This document shows, one piece after another, positions 29,704 through 40,150 of a stretch of DNA of 64,000 bases. Position numbers and translations under genes: made by a program. This DNA is from Brachybacterium muris (GTDB taxonomy: Bacteria; Actinomycetota; Actinomycetes; Actinomycetales; Dermabacteraceae): assembly GCF_016907455.1 (NCBI RefSeq), contig NZ_JAFBCB010000001.1, forward strand, positions 1,984,001-2,048,000, given 5' to 3'. Each line of letters opens with the position of its first letter. Within the stretch, counting starts at the first letter, position 1. Below the pieces are notes generated by a model. That model was not told the DNA's origin. It saw nothing but the letters and a program-made list of their open reading frames with translations, and made no database searches.

Positions 29704-30794
29704 GCGCGTCGCTCCAGGGTGGCGGCGGCGAGCACCCGGTCGCCGTCGTACAGGACCAGGGTCTGGCCGGGTGCCACTCCCCGCACCGGGGTGTCCAGGC
29801 GCACCTGCAGCAGCGAGCCAGGTGCATCGGGAGCGGGCACCTGCTGGACCACTGCGGGCACGGCCTCACCGTGGGCCCGGATCTGGGCGTGCACCGGACG
29901 ACCTTCGGTGAGCTCCTCGAAGGAGATCACATCCGTGGCGTGCAGCTCCCTGGTGGAGAGCAGTTCGGAGGCGCCCACCACCACCTGTCGCAGGGCAGGA
30001 TCGATGTCCACCACGTATCGGGGGCGACCGTCGGGCGCGGGGTGCTGGATGCCCAGTCCCTTGCGCTGCCCGATGGTGTAGCCGTGGGTGCCGGTGTGGG
30101 TGGCGAGCACGGTGCCGTCGGGGTCCACCACCTCCCCGGGGGCCTCCCCCAGGCTGCGCTCGAGGAAGCCGCGGGTGTCGCCGTCGGCGATGAAGCAGAT
30201 GTCGTAGCTGTCGGGTTTGGTGGAGACTCCCAGGCCACGGGCCCGGGCCTCCTCGCGCACAGCCTGCTTGTCCTCGAAGTCGCCGAGGGGGAACAGGGAG
30301 CGCCCCACCGCCTCGGGCCCCATCACCGCCAGGACGTAGCTCTGGTCCTTCGCATCGTTGCGGGAGCGGTGCAGGGAGGGGGCCCCGCCCGGCCCCTCGG
30401 ATCGGATACTGGCGTAGTGACCCGTGCACACGGCGTCGAAGCCCAGCAGGGTGGCGCGCTCCAGCAGGGAGGCGAACTTGATCCGCTCGTTGCAGCGCAC
30501 GCAGGGATTCGGGGTCCGGCCGGCCGCGTACTCGGTGAGGAAGTCCTCGACCACCAGGTCGTGGAAGTCGTCGGAGAGGTCCCACACGTAGTACGGGATG
30601 CCGATCCGGTCCGCTGCGCGGCGAGCATCGGAGGCGTCCTCCACGGTGCAGCAGCCACGGGATCCGGTGCGCCGCTGATCGCGGTTCTTCGACAGTGCCA
30701 TGTGCACCCCCACCACCTCGTGACCGGCCTCGGCGGCGCGGGCGGCGGCCACGGCGGAATCGACGCCGCCACTCATCGCCGCCAGTACCTTCAC
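29700..30794 (-). CDS. mnmA: tRNA-specific 2-thiouridylase MnmA
   Basis: The 364-residue enzyme adds sulfur to U34 of tRNA for Lys, Glu and Gln. It has the ATP PP-loop SGGVDS (residues 8-13) and the two catalytic cysteines in NPCVRCNE (C101) and DICFIAD (C200). The GTG at 30794 (VKVLAAMSGG) has GAAGGAG seven bases upstream and gives the usual N-terminus; the open frame back to 30821 is therefore unlikely. The upstream neighbour is a cysteine desulfurase (30944-32161), the normal sulfur donor. The 149-bp gap between them shows no clear signal. Confidence 0.95.
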   Translation of the reverse strand: MKVLAAMSGGVDSAVAAARAAEAGHEVVGVHMALSKNRDQRRTGSRGCCTVEDASDARRAADRIGIPYYVWDLSDDFHDLVVEDFLTEYAAGRTPNPCVRCNERIKFASLLERATLLGFDAVCTGHYASIRSEGPGGAPSLHRSRNDAKDQSYVLAVMGPEAVGRSLFPLGDFEDKQAVREEARARGLGVSTKPDSYDICFIADGDTRGFLERSLGEAPGEVVDPDGTVLATHTGTHGYTIGQRKGLGIQHPAPDGRPRYVVDIDPALRQVVVGASELLSTRELHATDVISFEELTEGRPVHAQIRAHGEAVPAVVQQVPAPDAPGSLLQVRLDTPVRGVAPGQTLVLYDGDRVLAAATLERRA

Positions 30795-30943
30795 GTGCTC
30801 GTCTCCTTCGATCAGCTGCATCGCACCCGGGTTCGCGGTCTCTGCCGGTCCCGGTTGCCGAGTCTACGGAGAGGCAGCCCCGCAGGACGGTGGCGCGCAC
30901 GTGAGATGCATCAGACTCAGGTGCGACACGACACGTGCCGCCC

Positions 30944-32161
30944 TCAGCCGAACAGCGATCCCACGGCCCGGGCCTTCTGCAGCGCCTCGGGGAGGGCGGC
31001 AAGGAACAGGTCCACGTCGCGCTCCGTACTGCTCCAGCCGAACGACAGCCGCAGCGCTCCGCGCGCTTCAGCGTCACTGATCCCCATCGCCGCCAGCACC
31101 GGACTGGCCTGGGTGACCCCCGCGGAGCACGCGGATCCGGCCGAGCAGTCCACGCCCCGTTCGTCCAGCAGGAACAGCAGGGAGTCGGTGTCAGCCCCGG
31201 GGAACCGGACGTGGACGACGTGCCCGGCCTGCGGGGAGGACTCCGGGAGGGTGAACCGCGCTTCGGGGTCCACCGCGGCGATGCCTGCGCGGAGGCGGCC
31301 GGCGAGCGCACGATAGCGGGCGTTCTCCTCCTCGCGGTGATCCATCAGCTCCGCGAAGGCGGCCGCGAAGGCGGCCGCGTGAGCGGCGTCCAGCGTGCCG
31401 GAGCGCACCCCGCGCTGCTGCCCGCCGCCGGTGCTAGTCACCGCCAGCGGCACCTCGGGCTTCGCCACCAGGACACCCACCCCCACCGGGGCTCCGATCT
31501 TGTGCCCCGACAGCGACATCAGGTCCACGTCGTCCCACGACGGGGTGGGGACATGACCGATGCCCTGGACGGCATCCGTGTGCACCCAGGTGCCGTGCTG
31601 ACGAGCCACGGAGGCCAGAGTGCCGATGTCCTGCACCGCGCCGGTCTCGTTGTTGACCAGGGCCGCGCTGAGGACACCCACGGCGCCGTCGGCGAGTGCC
31701 GCGGCCACCGCATCGAGCTCCAGGATCCCTGCGCCGTCCACCGGGAGGATCCGCGCCTCGATACCGGGGGGCGTCTCACCTGGAGCCACCTGGGGGGACT
31801 CCAGGGAACGGGCGGTGGCCAGGACCGCGGGATGGTCCGTCGCCGCGACAGCGACAGCGCGGCGCCGGGCATCAGCAGCCTGCGCCCCCAGGGCCACCGC
31901 CCGGATCGCGAGGTTGTCGGCCTCGGTGCCACCGGAGGTGAGGATCAGCCAACTGCGAGGTACGCCCAGCCGTTCGGCGATCGAGGCGAGGGCCTCGTCG
32001 AGCACGGCTCGTGCCCGCCGGCCGGATGTGTGCACGGAGGAGGGGTTGCCCTGCACCAGCGATGCCTCCAGATAGGCGTCCCGTGCCGCCGGCCGTATCA
32101 CCGTGGTGGCGGCATGATCGAGGTAGGCCCGTTCGGGGCGGGCATCTGACGTGGTCACCAT
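30944..32161 (-). CDS. iscS: Cysteine desulfurase, IscS/NifS family
   Basis: The 405-residue PLP enzyme takes sulfur from cysteine to feed tRNA thiolation or iron-sulfur assembly. It has the N-terminal YLDHAATT block, the PLP Schiff-base lysine K221 in SLSGHKIG, and the active-site cysteine C345 in GSACSAG with an IscS-type loop. The ATG at 32161 overlaps the end of the TPR gene by 7 bp, which ties its translation to the upstream moxR/VWA operon. mnmA lies downstream. Confidence 0.93.
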   Translation of the reverse strand: MVTTSDARPERAYLDHAATTVIRPAARDAYLEASLVQGNPSSVHTSGRRARAVLDEALASIAERLGVPRSWLILTSGGTEADNLAIRAVALGAQAADARRRAVAVAATDHPAVLATARSLESPQVAPGETPPGIEARILPVDGAGILELDAVAAALADGAVGVLSAALVNNETGAVQDIGTLASVARQHGTWVHTDAVQGIGHVPTPSWDDVDLMSLSGHKIGAPVGVGVLVAKPEVPLAVTSTGGGQQRGVRSGTLDAAHAAAFAAAFAELMDHREEENARYRALAGRLRAGIAAVDPEARFTLPESSPQAGHVVHVRFPGADTDSLLFLLDERGVDCSAGSACSAGVTQASPVLAAMGISDAEARGALRLSFGWSSTERDVDLFLAALPEALQKARAVGSLFG

Positions 32162-33126
32162 GGCTTGGGCTGCTCCTCGCTGCCACCGTTGGGGTCGTCC
32201 TCGCCCTCACCGCCCTGCGCGTCGCGGTTGCGGTTCTCGAGCTCGTCCTCCTTCTGCTGCTCCTCGCTGCTCCCTTCGGTGGGGGCCTCCTCCTCGGGGC
32301 CATCACCCTCGGGGTCCTCGCGCTTGGGGTCACCGGCCGGCGGCGGTTCGCCGCCGCCCTGCTCCTCACCGCCGGAGCCCTGCTCGGTGCCGCGGTCATC
32401 GGGGTCGTTCCCGGCTTCCTCGTCGGCTTCGCGGCGCTTCTCCCGGATCCGCTCGCCGTTGTCCTCGGTGGTCTCGGAGTCCTCGTTGCCGGCACCCCCG
32501 CCGCCCTGGCCCTCGCCCTCGCCCTCGCCGCCGCCACCGCCTCCGGCGCACGGGGCCATGATCTCCTCGGCCTCGTAGAGGCGGTCGGCCCTCTGGGCAG
32601 GGTCCTGGATCTCCTCGGCCTGGCGCTCGATGGAGATCGCGAGGTTGTTGATGATCTTGCACTGGGCGTGCAGGGGGTGGTTGAGGTCCGTGCCGTTCTC
32701 CCACTTCTGGAGCGACTCGCGCAGCTCCGCCTCCGCCTCGGCGTTCTGTCCCTGCTGCAGCAGGTCGGTGCCGCGGGTGAGGTGCGGGAGATACGGCTCG
32801 AACCAGTTGGCCACCCACACCGGCTGCAGGCGCTCGATGGCGGCGGGGTAGTCGCCGTCCTCGTAGGCACCCTGGTGCCATGCCTGGGTGATCGGCATGG
32901 ACGTGAACTTCACCGCGAGCAGGCCCAGCACCAGGATCGGCAGTGCCAGCAGGGCGAACACGATGGCGCGCACCCGGCGCAGCCGTCGCACGTTCAGGCC
33001 GAAGTTCTCCGGGCGTCCCTGGGGGCGGGCATCCAGCGACGGGTCGACATCGCGCCCCGTACGGGCGGAGCTGTCCCCGGGCGCATCGGCCGGTTCGGTG
33101 CGGGGGGCGTCGGTCGAGGTGCTCAT
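32155..33126 (-). CDS. Membrane-anchored TPR-like protein with a long acidic Gly/Glu tail
   Basis: The 323-residue product has an N-terminal hydrophilic region (about 1-48), one TM helix (about 50-70) and TPR-like helices (about 80-165; DYPAAIERLQPVW, then AEAELRESLQKW). A low-complexity tail of about 135 residues follows, very rich in Gly, Glu, Asp and Gln, with almost no hydrophobic residues. Similar TPR subunits accompany VWA proteins in BatABDE/aerotolerance-type clusters. The overlaps with both neighbours (ATGA upstream, 7 bp with iscS) suggest complex formation. The tail may be disordered and bind cations or partners. The function is not known. Confidence 0.7.
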   Translation of the reverse strand: MSTSTDAPRTEPADAPGDSSARTGRDVDPSLDARPQGRPENFGLNVRRLRRVRAIVFALLALPILVLGLLAVKFTSMPITQAWHQGAYEDGDYPAAIERLQPVWVANWFEPYLPHLTRGTDLLQQGQNAEAEAELRESLQKWENGTDLNHPLHAQCKIINNLAISIERQAEEIQDPAQRADRLYEAEEIMAPCAGGGGGGEGEGEGQGGGGAGNEDSETTEDNGERIREKRREADEEAGNDPDDRGTEQGSGGEEQGGGEPPPAGDPKREDPEGDGPEEEAPTEGSSEEQQKEDELENRNRDAQGGEGEDDPNGGSEEQPKPW

Positions 33127-34121
33127 CGCTGCGCTCCTGAGATGTCGTAGCGGTCCAGCCTGCGCGGGAGCCGATAGGTCATCTCCCCCAGCTCCCAGAT
33201 GAACAGGGCCGCCAGTGGGATCGAGGCGATCCAGTACCAGTCCTCGAAGCTGGCGACGCTGCGCGCGGACTCGATGGGCACCGGGCGCAGGGTGATCCCC
33301 TCCATGGTGCCCTCGATCGGTGCCTCGGGATCGGTGCGGTGGATGTAGGGGACGCCCAGATCCGCGGCGATCTTCTCCAGCTGTCCCTGGTCGATCGTGG
33401 ATATGCCCTGGCCGCCGTCGGGGGACGGGATGTACTCGCCGTGGTTCTCGCCGCCCTGAGCCTTCATCGGGCCACCCGTGGGTGTCCCGTAGCCCAGCAC
33501 GGCGCCCCCGTCGACCATGGGGTTCGCCTGCCCGAAGGACTCCGATTCGCGCTCGTCGGTGTTCTCGCCGTCGGAGAGGAAGTAGACCAGTATGTGGGAG
33601 TCGGGGTCCTCACGCTCGGTCTCCTGCAGGGCCGTGAGCAGGGACGTGAGCGGCCGGTCCACGTTCGAGCCCTGGGAGTAGGCGGTGGGCTCGGTGGTGA
33701 GGGTGTCCACCCAGGCCGTCGCGGCGCCAGCATCGGTGGTCAGCGGCAGCTGCTCGGTGGCAGTGGAGTCGAAGGCGATGATGCTGTACCGGGCACCCTC
33801 GGTCATGCCCATGATGCGTTCCATGTCGGCCTTGACGCCCTCCAGGCGCGGCTGGTCCCCGGCATAGTCCTCGGCGTTCATGGAACCGGTGCGGTCCACC
33901 ACGAAGAACACGTTCGCGTTCATCCGCTGGGTCTGCTCGCCCTCCAGCGGCGTCACCGGTCTCAGTGCCACCACCAGCAGCAGCAGCACCATCAGGGTGC
34001 GGCGCAGCCAGGCAACACGCTGCCGGGGTCGCAGCACCAGCAGCACCACGCAGAAGATCAGCAGCAGGCCGAAAAGGGGCACGGAGGCCCATAGGGGCAT
34101 CAGCGGCTCGAGGCGGATCAT
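33123..34121 (-). CDS. VWA-domain membrane protein (BatA/B-like)
   Basis: The 332-residue protein has two N-terminal TM helices (about 8-28 and 38-55), a von Willebrand A domain (about 70-270) and a C-terminal TM helix (about 300-320). The metal-site motif is changed: VVDRTGSMN gives D-R-T-G-S, close to the canonical DxSxS, with Thr for the first Ser. The start at ATG 34121 overlaps the previous stop. It probably forms a pair with the VWA protein just upstream, as in MoxR-linked clusters. Role: chaperone-like assembly or stress tolerance in relatives; unknown here. Confidence 0.75.
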   Translation of the reverse strand: MIRLEPLMPLWASVPLFGLLLIFCVVLLVLRPRQRVAWLRRTLMVLLLLVVALRPVTPLEGEQTQRMNANVFFVVDRTGSMNAEDYAGDQPRLEGVKADMERIMGMTEGARYSIIAFDSTATEQLPLTTDAGAATAWVDTLTTEPTAYSQGSNVDRPLTSLLTALQETEREDPDSHILVYFLSDGENTDERESESFGQANPMVDGGAVLGYGTPTGGPMKAQGGENHGEYIPSPDGGQGISTIDQGQLEKIAADLGVPYIHRTDPEAPIEGTMEGITLRPVPIESARSVASFEDWYWIASIPLAALFIWELGEMTYRLPRRLDRYDISGAQR

Positions 34122-35134
34122 CGCGCCCTCCATCCCAGCACGATCACGCCCACCAGGGTCAGGAAGGTGAGCACGAAGCCGAAGCCCGGGTGGTCGGTGC
34201 GCACCACCGTGGGGGTCGCCCCCATCGCCGCGGCCTGGGTGCGCTGGATCTCCTGGATGATCGAGGGGATCGCATCGGGGTCGGTGGACTGGTACAGCAC
34301 CCCGTCGTGCTCCTCGGTGGCGGTCTTCAGCTCCGTGAGGCAGTCCGAGGCGCACTCGTAGGCGCCGGGGAAGAAGGTGTACAGGGTGATGTCGCGTCGG
34401 GCCACCGAGTCCGCGGCCTCGTCGAGGGTGAAGATCGGGGTGCCGTTGACCTCGTTGTCGGTCGCGAAGATGATCGACCGGGAGCGGTCCTCCTCGGCAC
34501 GGTCGAACAGCTGCCCGCAGGAGGCCAGGCCGTCCGGCACGATCGAGGCCTCGTCGGGGATGCCCCGGGTGCCCTCGACGAACTCGACGTACTTGCTCAC
34601 CTTGTCGTCGTCGTAGTCCCGCGTGCCCAGGCGATACCCGAACTCGTCGAAGTCGATCGCCTCGGCGCCTTCGGAGAGCTCGCGGTGGATCAGGTCGTAG
34701 TCGTTGGTCAGGGGGAACACGGTGCGACTGGTCGAGTTGAAGATCGACAGCGCCACCCGCTCCCCCTCGAAGCCGTCCACCATCTCGGCGAAGGTCTGCA
34801 GGATCTCGGTGTCGTACTCGTACATCGATCCGGAGACGTCCAGGCACAGCACGATGTCGCGGGAGGCGAAGTCCGGGGTCTCGATGCGCTCGGTGGCGAT
34901 GCGACCGGACAGCACCGAGGCCGCGATGACGCCCAGCACCGCGATGCCCACCTGCAGCACCCGCACCGCGCGGGCGGTGCGCTGGGCGCGCAGGAAGCTG
35001 GGGATGCGGTCCATGTAGGACGAGTTCGCCACCAGCACCGGCGACTTCCGCATCGCCCGGCGGTTCCAGAACGTGATCGCCCAGACCGCGAGCCCCGCCA
35101 GCAGCAGCAGGGCCGTGACCCACCAGAAGATCAT
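34118..35134 (-). CDS. VWA-domain membrane protein (BatA-like)
   Basis: The 338-residue protein has an N-terminal TM helix, a second TM around 60-80, a VWA domain starting at LDVSGSM (intact DxSxS metal site) and a C-terminal TM helix ending in Arg-rich cytosolic text. The two cysteine pairs in the middle (ASCGQLF, ECASDCL) could form disulfides. The ATG at 35134 overlaps the upstream stop (ATGA) and the 3' end overlaps the next VWA gene the same way. Confidence 0.78.
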   Translation of the reverse strand: MIFWWVTALLLLAGLAVWAITFWNRRAMRKSPVLVANSSYMDRIPSFLRAQRTARAVRVLQVGIAVLGVIAASVLSGRIATERIETPDFASRDIVLCLDVSGSMYEYDTEILQTFAEMVDGFEGERVALSIFNSTSRTVFPLTNDYDLIHRELSEGAEAIDFDEFGYRLGTRDYDDDKVSKYVEFVEGTRGIPDEASIVPDGLASCGQLFDRAEEDRSRSIIFATDNEVNGTPIFTLDEAADSVARRDITLYTFFPGAYECASDCLTELKTATEEHDGVLYQSTDPDAIPSIIQEIQRTQAAAMGATPTVVRTDHPGFGFVLTFLTLVGVIVLGWRAR

Positions 35135-35661
35135 GACCACCTGCGGATCACCTCCCGTGCACGGCGCACCGATTCCTGCAGCTGCGCGTCCGAGCTCGGT
35201 GCGAAGTCCGGCTCGTACAGGGCGAGGATCAGCTCACCGACCGGCCGGGTGCGCGGATCGGCCAGCAGGGTGGAGACGTCCTGGCTGGTGACGTCGTGGC
35301 CGGTGGTCCGGCGCACGAAGCGCCTCATCACGCCGGTCAGCTCGCGGTGCCCCTCACGCGCTTCCAGCTCACCGGCCTCGTGTCGATCGGCGACGCGGTT
35401 GACGGCGCGGAGGAACTCTGCCTTGAGGTTCTCCGCGTCGCTGGGGCGCTTCCTGTAGGCGGCGCGCTTCTCGATCGACCTCGTGATACGGAGGGTCCCC
35501 CACACCAGGGCGGTGATCACCAGGGCGCACAGGATCGCCAGGATCACCCACGCAACCGAGTACTGAGGGGGGTCGATGATCTCGGGCGGGGCGGGTTCGG
35601 CGATCACCACGACACCCACCGCACCGGTGATCGCACCGCGGAGGAGCTCAGGCACGGGCAT
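35131..35661 (-). CDS. Membrane protein of the MoxR/VWA cluster, unknown function
   Basis: The 176-residue product has two hydrophobic helices (about 8-20 and 38-60) and a long basic, helical cytosolic domain with AEFLRAVNRVADRHEAGE and ELTGVMRRFVRRTTG. It lies between the DUF58 gene (14-bp overlap) and a VWA gene (4-bp overlap), the position held by small DUF4381-like subunits in other MoxR clusters. I do not recognise a catalytic motif. Confidence 0.6.
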   Translation of the reverse strand: MPVPELLRGAITGAVGVVVIAEPAPPEIIDPPQYSVAWVILAILCALVITALVWGTLRITRSIEKRAAYRKRPSDAENLKAEFLRAVNRVADRHEAGELEAREGHRELTGVMRRFVRRTTGHDVTSQDVSTLLADPRTRPVGELILALYEPDFAPSSDAQLQESVRRAREVIRRWS

Positions 35662-36544
35662 GGCGGAACTCCCTCGACCTCAGCATCGTCACCATGTCGT
35701 CCACCACCGTGGTCTCCCCCGCGGTCAGCATGTGGGTGACGTGCAGACGGTCGAGCATCTCGGAGATCCCCTGTCGGCGGGCCTGCCGGTAGGCCTCGAC
35801 GTCCTGTGCGACACGCTTCGAGGTGCGGGCGATGGAGGCGACCTCCCGCGGGGAGTCCACGTCCACCACGTCGTGGTCCAGCGAGTCGCGCTGCAGCGGG
35901 TCGGCATCGGCGATCCGGATCACCATCACGTCGTGCCGGGTGGTGAGCCGGCGCAGTGCCGCGAAATCCTCGACATCGGGGCGCGCCTCGTCGGTGATGA
36001 TGGTCATCAGGGTGGAGCGGGTGGTCACCCGGAACGCCCGCTCCAGCAGCCAGGCACTGTCCGGCTGCGACGCCGCAGTGGTGGTGGCCTGCTGGACGCT
36101 GCGCAGCAGCAGCTCGAGGTGCCCGTCGCTGGAGCGCGCGGGCAGCTGCACGGGGTGTGCGTCGTCACCGGCGACCAGGCCCACCAGGTCCCCGTTCTTC
36201 TGCGCCAGGTAGCAGATCATCCCGGCCGCCATCACCATCGCATCGCGCTTGGAGGTGCCGTCAGCGGCGGTGGCGGCCATCGCCGAGGAGGTGTCGGCCA
36301 CGATCGACAGGTGCCGCACGCGCTCCTCGTTGAACTGCCGGATCAGCGGCTCACCGGAACGCGCGGTCGCCTTCCAGTCGATGTCGGAGATCTTGTCGCC
36401 GGGCTGGTAGTACTTCAGGTCGTCGAAGTCCTCCCCGCTGCCCTTGAACAGCGAGCGGCCGCGGCCCTGGATCAGGCCGCGCGCCCGGTTCGAGGTGTGC
36501 AGGTCCACCCGGGCCTTGACCCGGGTGAGCAGCGAGGTCGCCAT
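35648..36544 (-). CDS. DUF58 domain protein
   Basis: The 298-residue soluble protein has the DUF58 signature QPGDKISDIDWKATARS, followed by PLIRQFNEER, and a VWA-like fold with a changed metal site (ADTSSAM). DUF58 proteins always accompany MoxR ATPases and VWA proteins and may present or select the client. It is 19 bp after moxR and overlaps the next gene by 14 bp. Confidence 0.85.
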   Translation of the reverse strand: MATSLLTRVKARVDLHTSNRARGLIQGRGRSLFKGSGEDFDDLKYYQPGDKISDIDWKATARSGEPLIRQFNEERVRHLSIVADTSSAMAATAADGTSKRDAMVMAAGMICYLAQKNGDLVGLVAGDDAHPVQLPARSSDGHLELLLRSVQQATTTAASQPDSAWLLERAFRVTTRSTLMTIITDEARPDVEDFAALRRLTTRHDVMVIRIADADPLQRDSLDHDVVDVDSPREVASIARTSKRVAQDVEAYRQARRQGISEMLDRLHVTHMLTAGETTVVDDMVTMLRSREFRHARA

Positions 36545-36563
36545 CGGTTCTCTCCGCGCCCGA

Positions 36564-37703
36564 TCAGGGCATCGGCACGGCGTGGAACACCGCGTCGATG
36601 ATCTGCTCGGGCTTGATCCCGCTGGCCAGGGCGTCGAAGGTGAGCACGAGGCGGTGCCGCAGCACGCCGTGGCGCATAGCGCGCACGTCGTCCGGGGTCA
36701 CGTAGTCGCGGCCGTGGAGCAGGGCATGTGCCTGCCCCACCCGCATCAGGGCCAGGGAGCCGCGGGGGCTGGCGCCCACACGCACCGACTGGGTGAGGTT
36801 CGGGACCGGACGGGGGCCGGAGCCGCGGGTCGTGAAGACCACGTCGATGATGTAGCGCTTGACCGCGGGATCGACGTAGACGGTGTCCACCATCTCCTGC
36901 AGGAAGCGGATGTCCTCCAGGCTCACCGCGCCCACGGACTGCTTGGGGCCCGAGAGACTGCCGGAGGTGGAGCGGTCCAGGATCTCGTGCTCCTCGGCGG
37001 GCCGCGGGTAGGTGAGCACCTCCTTCATCAGGAAGCGGTCCATCTGGGCCTCGGGCAGCACGTAGGTGCCCTCCTCCTCGATGGGGTTCTGGGTGGCCAG
37101 CACCATGAACGGCTCGGGCAGCTTGTGGATCTCGCCGCCGATGGAGGTCTGGCGCTCCTGCATCGCCTCGAGCATCGCGGACTGGGTCTTGGCGGAGGAG
37201 CGGTTGATCTCGTCCAGCAGCACCACGTTGGCGTGCACCGGACCCAGCTGTGTGGTGAAGGTGCCGGAGCCGTAGTTGAAGATCTGGGTGCCGATGATGT
37301 CGTTGGGCATCAGGTCCGGAGTGCACTGGATGCGGGAGAAGGAACCGGTGATCGCCGAGGCCAGCGCGCTGGCGGCGGTGGTCTTGGCCAGACCCGGCAC
37401 CGACTCCAGCAGCACGTGCCCACCGGCGGCGAGCGCCGTCAGCAGGCTCAGGCGTAGGTTCTCCTGGCCCACCACGCGCGACTGGAACACCTGGGTGATG
37501 GTGCGCACGATGGCGGTGGAGCGCTCCATGTCGGCCGGGGCGATCGCGGCGCTGGACGGCGCGAAAGATCCGGTCCCGCGCTGCGGGGTGCTCCCACCCC
37601 GGGACGGTGCGGGCGCTGAACCCGAGGGGCCGGCCGGCCCTCTCGATGACGGCGGGGCAGGCGCGGCAGGGCGCGCACCCTGCGGGTTCGGTGGCTGGCT
37701 CAT
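36564..37703 (-). CDS. MoxR-family AAA+ ATPase
   Basis: The 379-residue ATPase begins with a Pro/Ser-rich disordered segment of about 55 residues. The AAA+ core follows: Walker A LESVPGLAKTT (about 100-110), Walker B VVLLDEINR (about 165), the sensor ATQNPIEEEGTY, and PEAQMDRF. MoxR ATPases act as chaperones for metal-binding or VWA-containing complexes. The ATG at 37703 has GGGAG about 9 nt upstream. It heads the operon that runs through iscS. glgX is divergent. Confidence 0.88.
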   Translation of the reverse strand: MSQPPNPQGARPAAPAPPSSRGPAGPSGSAPAPSRGGSTPQRGTGSFAPSSAAIAPADMERSTAIVRTITQVFQSRVVGQENLRLSLLTALAAGGHVLLESVPGLAKTTAASALASAITGSFSRIQCTPDLMPNDIIGTQIFNYGSGTFTTQLGPVHANVVLLDEINRSSAKTQSAMLEAMQERQTSIGGEIHKLPEPFMVLATQNPIEEEGTYVLPEAQMDRFLMKEVLTYPRPAEEHEILDRSTSGSLSGPKQSVGAVSLEDIRFLQEMVDTVYVDPAVKRYIIDVVFTTRGSGPRPVPNLTQSVRVGASPRGSLALMRVGQAHALLHGRDYVTPDDVRAMRHGVLRHRLVLTFDALASGIKPEQIIDAVFHAVPMP

Positions 37704-37874
37704 GTGCTGCGGCTCCCCCGTCGGCGGACTGACTGCTGGCTGGTGCCCACCCCTCCCCCGAGGTTGTCCGGCTGCCGGCACCGGGACGGAGCACGGGGCA
37801 CCGAGGCGATCCTAGCGGTTGTGAGGTGTCACCGGTCCGTCATGCCCATCCGGTATCGGGCGCGTCGTCGATGC

Positions 37875-37880
37875 GACAAT
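37875..37880 (+). promoter_or_regulatory. Probable -10 box of a leaderless glgX promoter
   Basis: GACAAT ends 6 nt before the GTG at 37887, with no Shine-Dalgarno site, matching the leaderless layout of other genes here. Confidence 0.4.
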
Positions 37881-37886
37881 GCCCGG

Positions 37887-40112
<2,226 letters not shown>

Positions 40113-40150
40113 GACCTTCCAGGACGACCTCACTGCAGGCAGGAGCAGAC

